In this document: piece after piece, positions 1 to 5,549 of the stretch
How the letters are laid out: the number at the start of each line of letters is the position of its first letter
How positions within the stretch are numbered: the stretch's first letter is position 1
Source of the DNA: Holosporales bacterium
GTDB lineage: Bacteria; Pseudomonadota; Alphaproteobacteria; BNTO01
NCBI GenBank assembly: GCA_031265645.1
Contig: JAISCJ010000035.1
Coordinates: forward strand, 1 to 7,157
DNA: 7,157 nt
Direction of reading: 5' to 3'
The notes under the pieces: generated by a model
Told to the model about the DNA's origin: nothing
The model's database searches: none
The model's input: only the letters and a program-made list of their open reading frames with translations
Translations under genes and position numbers: made by a program

Positions 1-284
1 GAATAATCCGGAATGGTAAGATTAGCAACTACGTCATCTAAGGATTTTTTTACGGCGTCGACATTTTCGGCAACCGCACCAGTAAAGTTAACACTCTTCT
101 GTGGGCCAAACTTGATTAAGCTTGCTGTGCTGTCCATTGTCTCCTTTGCCACGTCGACGAATGCTTTGAACGCTGTTGTTGTGAAGGCGGGAGATGAGGC
201 GACAATGCCCAAGCTCAGCGCGTAAAAAGTATGTTTAGAACAAATCGAGTGGTCGAATAAAATTTGGGGGAAATGTCTCTGCAT
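1..284 (-). CDS. Secreted LRR-family paralog, N-terminal part (runs off left edge)
   Basis: Reading the minus strand from the ATG at 284-282 gives 94 codons with no stop up to the window edge, so the gene is incomplete here. It begins MQRHFPQILF, continues SICSKHTFYALSLGIVASS, and stays closely similar to the 344-residue paralog at 596-1630 through the shared block FTGAVAENVDAVKK. Around residue 85 it diverges (a shorter path to IPDYS). The hydrophobic stretch at about residues 19-34 looks like a signal peptide with a long n-region, so export is likely. The LRR part, if present, lies outside the window. Unlike its two siblings it has no recognisable Shine-Dalgarno sequence before the ATG (the upstream bases are GACGACAACC), and residues 5-7 and 11-12 of the otherwise conserved N-terminus have changed. 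It may be weakly translated or beginning to decay. Function of the full protein is inferred only from the paralogs. Confidence 0.8.
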   Translation of the reverse strand, partial: MQRHFPQILFDHSICSKHTFYALSLGIVASSPAFTTTAFKAFVDVAKETMDSTASLIKFGPQKSVNFTGAVAENVDAVKKSLDDVVANLTIPDY

Positions 285-383
285 GGTTGTCGTCTAGTGC
301 ACTTAAGTATTCGCTAAATAACTCTAACCCATCGCCAAGAAAAAAAAAGAGGAGTAAAATAAACGGACATCGATGACCTAAAA
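285..383 (-). promoter_or_regulatory. Conserved promoter/leader cassette, copy 1
   Basis: Seen directly: nine A on the plus strand (T9 on the transcribed sense strand) at 340-348, then exactly 55 nt to the ATG. The first 35 nt of these 55 differ from copy 3 at only four positions. The leader contains AUG-GGU-UAG about 7 nt after the T tract. A possible promoter is TTTTAG (378-383, minus sense), a 16-bp spacer, then TATTTT (356-361), with 7 nt to the T tract. That would put the start site at or next to the T tract. Promoter elements are inferred from spacing and from the match to the copy in front of the 445-residue gene. Confidence 0.5.
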
Positions 384-595
384 ACTCAAGATGCCAAGAT
401 CAGTATCTCTAACGCATGCATAGCATGATGCTAACTAAAACGTCTTCGGACCTTCAAAATTAGGGATTGTTGAAACAACCCCTCAAAAAAATCAATGGGT
501 TGACGAGGCGATAGACGAGAGGTTCCAACAGTCCCAATTGAGTCGAGGACGTCTATAAAAACGAACGAGATCAATTATAAATAAATCACATTCAA
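384..595. other. Intergenic region between two LRR paralogs
   Basis: With the leader at 285-383 this makes a 311-bp gap between the stop of the 344-residue gene and the start of the partial paralog. No open frame here resembles a protein I know. The only structure I can support is the hairpin at 462-483, listed separately. The first base of the gap on the minus strand follows the stop codon of the upstream gene, so this segment holds that gene's 3' untranslated region and the upstream part of the next promoter. Confidence 0.6.
462..483 (-). terminator. Possible rho-independent terminator of the 344-residue LRR gene
   Basis: On the minus strand the sequence AGGGGTTGT-TTCA-ACAATCCCT forms a 9-bp stem with one G-U pair and a 4-nt loop, followed by AATTTTG. 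It lies about 110 nt downstream of the stop codon at 596. The U tract is short and interrupted, so termination would be inefficient or the hairpin may have another role. Confidence 0.4.
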
Positions 596-1630
596 TTATG
601 GCACAAGTATTTTTTGCAGCGTTGACGGACACTCCTTAAACGCATCAGTGCCAATGGTTGCGTCGCTTTTGTAGGATACAGTTTGTAGTTTTGTACAACC
701 AGAAAACGTGCTCTTCCCAATGATTGTTGCTTTAGGAAACAACGCCGTTTCTAGATTGTAGCAAGCTTGAAAAACGCCCCAAATGTCATCCTTTTCTCCA
801 ATGATTTTAACTTCAGGGCACGATATAAATGTTAGACTGTGACAGTCAGCAAATGCTAGCCCTAATAAAGTTTCTGAAGAAGGAAGCAAAACCGTCGTTA
901 ACGTACTGCAGAGCCGGAATGCACGAAAACCAATACTTGTAATGCCACTGATTACTATGGATATAAGGGATCCGAGTTGATCGTCACGCTCGAACGCACT
1001 TGTAGCCATCGTGTTGTCGCTCCAGTTCATGATGATTAATTTCTGCAATTTTTTTGTGTTTCTCACTAACGTTGATATTGCAGTGCGCTGATCTGCGTTT
1101 AGGCCAGGTCCATCAAAAAAACAAAGTGTTTTGAGTTTGCTGCAAGCCGTAATATCAAACGTTGGATAGTTTTTTACTAAATACAAATGCTCGATATTCG
1201 CCAATGTTGGAGTTGCAGGCATGTTGGTTTCGTTGAGCAATACCAGCGCATTGGATTGTTCCCGCAGGCTTTCAACTGTTTGCTGCTCTTCTATTAAGAA
1301 TTCAAGAAATTCCGGCCAAATATATCCCAATTTAATGTATTCCAACGGAATCATTGTTCTTTGAACTGTGACAAACACGTCATCTAAAAATTTTTTGACT
1401 GCATCAACATTTTCGGCAACCGCACCGGTAAAATTTGTGCTCTTCTGAGGACCGGACCTTATTAGACTTGCGGTGTTGTCCATCGCGCCTTTTGCCACGT
1501 CGATTGATGCTTTGAACGCTGTCGTTGTGAAGGCGGAAGATGAGGCGACGATACCCAAGCTCAGCGCATAAAAAGTATGTTTAGAACAAATTGATTCCCC
1601 GAATAAAATTTTTGAAAGATGTTTCTGCAT
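596..1630 (-). CDS. Secreted BspA-like leucine-rich repeat protein (344 aa)
   Basis: Predicted exported protein with BspA/TpLRR-type (LRR_5-like) leucine-rich repeats, a family that usually mediates binding to proteins or host cells; the binding role is inferred. The N-terminus LSKILFGESICS is shared with the 445-residue paralog and is followed by a hydrophobic segment at about residues 19-34 (signal peptide, cleavage probably after SSAF or nearby). Residues 40-125 form a helical-looking linker with a GPQKS motif at 60-64. A conserved block at 127-203 contains MPATPTLANIEHLYL and FFDGPGL. About six repeats of roughly 22 residues (207-344) follow, with signatures such as SIGFRAFRLCSTL and IIGKSTFSGCTKL. 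The last repeat ends at the stop, with no membrane anchor or cell-wall signal. The ATG at 1630-1628 has a good AGAGGA ribosome site 4 nt upstream, and an in-frame stop lies just before it. Middle gene of the tandem array. Confidence 0.85.
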   Translation of the reverse strand: MQKHLSKILFGESICSKHTFYALSLGIVASSSAFTTTAFKASIDVAKGAMDNTASLIRSGPQKSTNFTGAVAENVDAVKKFLDDVFVTVQRTMIPLEYIKLGYIWPEFLEFLIEEQQTVESLREQSNALVLLNETNMPATPTLANIEHLYLVKNYPTFDITACSKLKTLCFFDGPGLNADQRTAISTLVRNTKKLQKLIIMNWSDNTMATSAFERDDQLGSLISIVISGITSIGFRAFRLCSTLTTVLLPSSETLLGLAFADCHSLTFISCPEVKIIGEKDDIWGVFQACYNLETALFPKATIIGKSTFSGCTKLQTVSYKSDATIGTDAFKECPSTLQKILVP

Positions 1631-1707
1631 GACTTCCTCTTAATATAGCCAAGTAATTACTAAATAAGGCTACCCCATCGCTAAGAAAAAAAAAGAGGAG
1701 TAAAATA
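1631..1707 (-). promoter_or_regulatory. Conserved promoter/leader cassette, copy 2
   Basis: Same layout as the other two copies: TATTTT at 1702-1707 (minus sense), 7 nt, nine T at 1686-1694, then 55 nt to the ATG. The two-codon frame is AUG-GGG-UAG here. Homology to copy 1 extends upstream as GTTTATTTTACTCCTC and then stops. The TTTTAG -35-like element seen in copies 1 and 3 is not present at the matching position (TGATAG instead). The strong AGAGGA ribosome site is at 1635-1640. The 1708-1799 segment up to the stop of the next gene shows no convincing terminator, so read-through from the 445-residue gene is possible. Confidence 0.5.
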
Positions 1708-1799
1708 AACGGGGTTTGATTCACTATCATGGCAAGGATCATAAAAGCCCGAGGACATGAAAGACGCAAAAGTACGACAGGAAAAAACTTCAATGACAA

Positions 1800-3137
1800 T
1801 CAGGGATCGAGTCTCTTGAGCGTACTTAGGCATTCTGCAAATGCACCAGACTCAACATCCGCATCTGCAGGATATGTTATTTCCTGCAGCCCAGTGCATC
1901 TTTGAAAGGCGGAACCGCTAATGATTTTTACAACAGGAAAATAGGCTGTCGTAATCAAGTTATCGTAAGCAAAAGCAGCGCCAAGAAGAGTTTCGGCCGA
2001 TGGAAATTGTACTGTTGTTAGAGAGTCGCATATATGAAAACCATATCTCCCCACAGTTACAGCCGCAGGAAATGATGCAATGAGTAGCTTTCTGCATTTA
2101 ATAAAGGCGCAAGTCCCAATGATTTGAGCGGCAGGAAAAGATACTGTGGTCAAGGCACTGCAGTCCTGGAATGATCCAGTACCATAGTCCCCCAAAGAAC
2201 CAATGCTTGTCGCGTCAGGAATTGATACACTGATCAGATTTGTGCAGGATGCGAATGCTTGGTTTCCGATTGTTGTGACTTTGTGAATGATTACCTTCAC
2301 GAGGCTGGTGGCGCCTGAAAATGCGCTGCCTGCGATTGAGGTATTGCCCCAATTCATGACGATGAGGTTTTGCAATTGTTTTGTTACCTTTGCAAGAGTT
2401 GAGAGATGTGTTCGCTGAGTTGATGATAGAGCGGGACCGTCAAAAAAGCCGATGGTCTTTAAACTTGTGCAGGCTGTAATGTCAAAATCTGGATATGTGC
2501 AGACCAAATATAAGTGTTCAAGGTTCGCTAGCGTAGGAGTCGCGGGCATGTCATCTTGTCTGAGTAAAACGAGAGAGTTGGGCTTGTTTCGCAATGTTGC
2601 TATGTCCGTATTTTCATCTTGCAAATATTTGGTGAATTGGGCGTAATTCATCGTTAATTCTGTGCGAATGTTTGTTTGCTGACCGGCTATTGCCGATTGC
2701 AGTGCATTCACATTGGACTGGATATGCGCACGATAAGCCGCGCTATTACGTGGGCCGTATTTGAACAACGTTTCAACACTGGTGAGCTGGGCAGCGATGT
2801 TGTCGCAAAAGGCGTACCAGGCTGAAGCAAGCACAGGTGATGGTTCGGGTTCTGTTTTATTGCGCACGACATTGGATGCGCTGGTTAAGGCAGTGTTGAT
2901 GGTACCGATTTTTGAGCTAATCGCAGAAAGCTCAGTGCTCGCATTGCCAACAAGAGCGGATAAGCCGTTTGTGCCCGTGAGCGCTGTCGTTGCGGCGCTA
3001 ATGTATTCGTCGAACTGCGCCACTGGGCCCGTTGCAAAAGCAGCAGATGCGAAGATGACCCCCAACGCCAATTTGACAAAAACATGTGTAGAACAAATCG
3101 ACTCGCCGAATAAAATTTTTGAAAGATATAGCTGCAT
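1800..3137 (-). CDS. Secreted BspA-like leucine-rich repeat protein (445 aa)
   Basis: Predicted exported LRR protein and the longest member of the array. Residues 1-18 share LSKILFGESICS with the other copies. The hydrophobic stretch at 19-35 ends in a signal-peptidase-like AFA (residues 33-35). Residues 36-185 are Ala/Ser/Thr- and Gln-rich and probably helical. They include about 68 residues with no counterpart in the 344-residue paralog before the two realign at a GPRNS motif (128-132). A conserved block at 187-263 contains MPATPTLANLEHLYL and FFDGPAL. Eight repeats of about 22 residues fill 267-445, with typical cores such as TIGNQAFASCTNL and IIGTCAFIKCRKL and frequent FPAA/IPDA ends. The third unit is longer (SIGSLGDYGTGSFQDC). 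No anchor is visible. The start is supported by a GGAG-type site 3 nt upstream, by the shared N-terminus and by the fixed leader length. A role in adhesion or host interaction is inferred from the family. Confidence 0.87.
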   Translation of the reverse strand: MQLYLSKILFGESICSTHVFVKLALGVIFASAAFATGPVAQFDEYISAATTALTGTNGLSALVGNASTELSAISSKIGTINTALTSASNVVRNKTEPEPSPVLASAWYAFCDNIAAQLTSVETLFKYGPRNSAAYRAHIQSNVNALQSAIAGQQTNIRTELTMNYAQFTKYLQDENTDIATLRNKPNSLVLLRQDDMPATPTLANLEHLYLVCTYPDFDITACTSLKTIGFFDGPALSSTQRTHLSTLAKVTKQLQNLIVMNWGNTSIAGSAFSGATSLVKVIIHKVTTIGNQAFASCTNLISVSIPDATSIGSLGDYGTGSFQDCSALTTVSFPAAQIIGTCAFIKCRKLLIASFPAAVTVGRYGFHICDSLTTVQFPSAETLLGAAFAYDNLITTAYFPVVKIISGSAFQRCTGLQEITYPADADVESGAFAECLSTLKRLDP

Positions 3138-3236
3138 AGTCTCCGCTTAACAACCCCAAGTATTCGCTAAGTAAGACTAACCCATCGCTAAGAAAAAAAA
3201 AGAGCACTTTAGTAAACGACTGGCGATTACCTAAAA
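3138..3236 (-). promoter_or_regulatory. Conserved promoter/leader cassette, copy 3
   Basis: A possible -35 TTTTAG lies at 3231-3236 (minus sense), followed by a 16-bp spacer and -10 TACTAA at 3209-3214, 7 nt, nine T at 3193-3201 and 55 nt to the ATG. Element order and spacings match copy 1. The leader carries AUG-GGU-UAG and a direct repeat of CTTAGCGA. The 20 nt nearest the ATG are poorly conserved between copies, whereas the 35 nt next to the T tract are well conserved. The conserved function therefore probably sits near the 5' end of the transcript. Confidence 0.5.
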
Positions 3237-3775
3237 GTCAGCGAATCGAAACGATGTTGAATATCCTGCCAAAAGAAGAGTTTTAGTGGATGTTTAGCGG
3301 GATGAGTTGCGATGTTATTTGGGCGGATAAGATTTTTGTGGGCAGCTTCTCGTACCTGAGTTTGAACGTAAGCAGAGCAACGTGAAAAACAGGATTGTGG
3401 TCACGATTAAAAAAAACATAAATTGGGGCAAACGAATGGCATCTTCTTTTTTGCGCACATATGGACAATTTTACAAACATACCGTCCTCTTGAAAGAAGA
3501 GCGTGGAGCATATTTACAAATAAAAACATGCATTTGAGCCATGTTTTCACGACTTGTGTGATAGACTTTTTTAGCATTTTGGCCCGCCATTACCGGATGG
3601 ACACCGAGACTGCGTCCAAAAATCAAGTAAAAAATAGATGTAAAAACCTTAGGATCTGCGCGGTTTAGCGGTAGGTCGTATTTCTGTAAAATTGTGTCTA
3701 GTGGTCTCTGCGAACCACATCTATGGCAAAATTGAGCAAAAAGTGGTCTCCGTTCTCGGTTGCTTATGGTCTGGA

Positions 3776-3840
3776 TTTGGTCTCGGAATTAAGCCCGGAA
3801 AGTCGCACAGCCATTGGGTTTGATGGCAATCGAGACCAAA
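3776..3840. repeat. Inverted repeat with nested hairpin inside a GGTCTC cluster
   Basis: TTTGGTCTCG (3776-3785) and its exact reverse complement CGAGACCAAA (3831-3840) are separated by 45 nt. That loop itself contains a 5-bp stem, GCCAT (3810-3814) with ATGGC (3823-3827). It could fold as RNA on either strand or serve as paired binding sites. Function unknown. Confidence 0.45.
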
Positions 3841-3917
3841 ATAGGTTGCAACTAGTGGAAGAGACCAGCGAGATGACCGAAATTCTATATGAGTCTCCGC
3901 AAACCGTTTGTTGCAAT

Positions 3918-3943
3918 AAAAAAACCGCCCGAAAAGGCGGCTT
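3918..3943 (-). terminator. Rho-independent terminator reading on the minus strand, without an obvious gene
   Basis: On the minus strand AAGCCGCC-TTTTCG-GGCGGTTT forms a stem with one G-U pair, and the U tract totals seven T. On the plus strand the hairpin is followed only by CTTATTG and has an A-C mismatch, so minus-strand use is favoured. No minus-strand gene lies immediately upstream (the neighbour to the right is the plus-strand protease). It is either a remnant of a lost gene, a stop for antisense transcription, or a weak bidirectional terminator. Confidence 0.6.
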
Positions 3944-4006
3944 ATTGAATGATTTATTCTTGTGTAAATAAGTTTATATTATCATTTAAAATACGGCTTT
4001 ATCCTT

Positions 4007-4034
4007 TTTAAATTCTACGTTACGCTTGTATATA
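4007..4034 (+). promoter_or_regulatory. Possible promoter of the protease gene
   Basis: TTTAAA (4007-4012), a 16-bp spacer and TATATA (4029-4034) lie in an A+T-rich stretch about 60 nt upstream of the protease ATG. The expected transcript would have a leader of roughly 55 nt containing a small TAGCT/AGCTA hairpin. Assigned by eye from consensus similarity only; other AT-rich hexamers nearby could serve equally. Confidence 0.3.
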
Positions 4035-4095
4035 AGAGTAGAAGAATGCTTTAGCTTTTCTGAGCTAGGCGTGCAAGTTGTTTGGGACGAATTAA

Positions 4096-5481
4096 ATGAA
4101 GAATTTTAGAGAAACGTGTTGGCTGTTTGTTATTTCTTTTGTTTTTGCAAATACGATTATTGGTGCCGATCAAGTTACTTTGTTCAAAGGTTTTGCTCAA
4201 AGTTCCTGGAAATTAAAAAAAATTGAAAGTTTTGATGAGAAAACACTAGAGCAGCACATTGTCAATACTTTTAATTTTGGAACATGGGGATCAAGCCAGG
4301 ATGCTAACAAAATTTTATGGACTCCTGCAGATATGACAGCAATCAAAAACTATTGCAACACATGTTTTATAGGAACTGGGGTAAAACAATGGGATTTTTG
4401 GCTAATCGCAGAAGGTGCAATAGAGTTTTATGCTAATGATTCTCCGAGGCGTTGGGCAACCAAACTTGATATCTACGAGATTTTTAGGTTTCAAAAATTT
4501 CTTAACGATAATAGAGGTATGATAGCTGAAGAAAACAACGCCAATGATGGCCTGGTTAGAGCGAAATTTTTATGCGGAGTTTTTTGGGAAGTCGAAACCA
4601 AAAGAAACAGGGAAATAACGGCTGTTCGTTGTTTTGGCGGGATGCTGCGCCCCGCACAGGAATTCAATGATGCACCAGAACACGAATATGATGTGTATAC
4701 TTGTGTACATGGATTTAAGCCCATTTCAATTTCGGAAGGAGCAACTATTGATTATTACTTTGTTCCGTATGGAATTCCTGTAAGCTCTGATGTTAGTCGC
4801 GATGATTTCGTTGTCAACAAAGGATTTAAAGTTACAAAAATATGGAAACACGCAATATCTTTAGGTGGAGAAAATTTTAGCGATATGGATATTAACCAAA
4901 TTAACTTAATTAAAGATGAAAATTCTTGTGATCAAGACGATTTTGCTGTCGTCAAAATCGCAAGTAAAAATACTAATAACCAACATTTGAAAAATGTACT
5001 AATTTCTAGTAAGAAAAATATGGACTTGGGAGAAAACGCTGTTTTCAAAGATGAACATTTTTCCTTACAAAATATTGTTTGTCAACAATTGGATAGAGAG
5101 CATTATCCAGAAAGATTATTTGTAATCGGTCTTTCGAATCTGCATGGTATGGCAGATGGATATGGATTGGTAATCTCTACGAGTACACGAGATACTGATG
5201 ATATAGTTTTGGAAGATGGTGATAATGCATTACGATCGTTGAGTGATGACGGAGGTATAAAACAACCGAACACAATTGGATGCAAAAATGAGTATGTATC
5301 ATCTTTAGCGACATGTTTTGGCATGAGTGGAGGGCCAGTTTTTAAGTGTAAACTCATTGGTGACGGCTCTGTCAAAAGTTGTGAATTTATAGGTACCGTT
5401 TGGGGGGCAGAACGTGTCTTTGCTTCTCAGGAAAATATTATTAAGAAGTTCGGATGTTTTATAAACAAGGCTCCACAGTAA
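4096..5481 (+). CDS. Secreted trypsin-like serine protease (461 aa)
   Basis: Predicted exported endopeptidase of the chymotrypsin/trypsin fold, cleaving peptide bonds with a His-Asp-Ser triad. A signal peptide is clear (residues 1-24, hydrophobic core at 9-22, cleavage probably after IIGA). Residues 25-150 are an extension of unknown function. The protease-like part runs from about 155: GVFWEV and FGGMLRPA look like the first strands. YTCVHGF places the catalytic His at 205 (compare TAAHC), DDFAVVKI places Asp at 282, and FGMSGGPVF places Ser at 411 with the family's GxSGGP motif. The protein has several Cys residues (for example 160, 179, 203, 407, 418), compatible with disulfides outside the cytoplasm. 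At 461 residues it is longer than a simple trypsin domain of about 220-250. The ATG at 4096 has only a weak GGGA site 8 nt upstream, but the signal peptide begins right there. The gene is more A+T-rich than the LRR genes. Substrate unknown. Confidence 0.82.
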   Translation: MKNFRETCWLFVISFVFANTIIGADQVTLFKGFAQSSWKLKKIESFDEKTLEQHIVNTFNFGTWGSSQDANKILWTPADMTAIKNYCNTCFIGTGVKQWDFWLIAEGAIEFYANDSPRRWATKLDIYEIFRFQKFLNDNRGMIAEENNANDGLVRAKFLCGVFWEVETKRNREITAVRCFGGMLRPAQEFNDAPEHEYDVYTCVHGFKPISISEGATIDYYFVPYGIPVSSDVSRDDFVVNKGFKVTKIWKHAISLGGENFSDMDINQINLIKDENSCDQDDFAVVKIASKNTNNQHLKNVLISSKKNMDLGENAVFKDEHFSLQNIVCQQLDREHYPERLFVIGLSNLHGMADGYGLVISTSTRDTDDIVLEDGDNALRSLSDDGGIKQPNTIGCKNEYVSSLATCFGMSGGPVFKCKLIGDGSVKSCEFIGTVWGAERVFASQENIIKKFGCFINKAPQ

Positions 5482-5549
5482 AGTTTTTTTCCCATTAATG
5501 TTGTTGTACAATGATCAAGGTTTAGTTTTTATAAGTTAGAGGTTGGAAT

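Larger units (their letters stand above)
3237..4095. other. Long intergenic region with no supported gene
   Basis: This region separates the minus-strand LRR array from the plus-strand protease pair. Short open frames exist (66-83 codons, for example 3283-3480 minus, 3423-3668 plus and 3723-3971 plus). None resembles a protein I recognise, none has a clear ribosome site, and the last one runs through a terminator hairpin. What can be seen is a cluster of GGTCTC/GAGACC hexamers at 3703-3866 with an inverted repeat, a minus-strand terminator at 3918-3943, and an A+T-rich probable promoter region at about 4000-4095. It may contain a decayed gene or a structured RNA; I cannot decide which. Confidence 0.5.

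Noticed and set aside
2761..3150. 129-codon plus-strand frame opposite the 445-residue LRR gene
   Set aside because: It is the antisense shadow of an Ala/Ser/Thr-rich coding region, with no ribosome site or plausible product.
340..3201. Frameshifting at the T9 tract fusing an upstream frame to the LRR proteins
   Set aside because: In copy 2 the main frame has a TAA four codons before its ATG, and the signal peptide begins at the annotated ATG, so a fused product is not supported.
3283..3668. Two short overlapping frames on opposite strands (3283-3480 minus, 3423-3668 plus)
   Set aside because: No ribosome sites, no protein-like features or family resemblance; likely chance.
3655..3720. tRNA-like stretch (TTTAGCGGTAGGTCG resembles a D-arm)
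   Set aside because: No matching acceptor stem, anticodon stem or T-loop GTTCGA follows at the right distance.
3723..3971. 82-codon plus-strand open frame
   Set aside because: No ribosome site and no recognisable protein; it runs through the terminator hairpin at 3918-3943. Kept only as part of the intergenic description.
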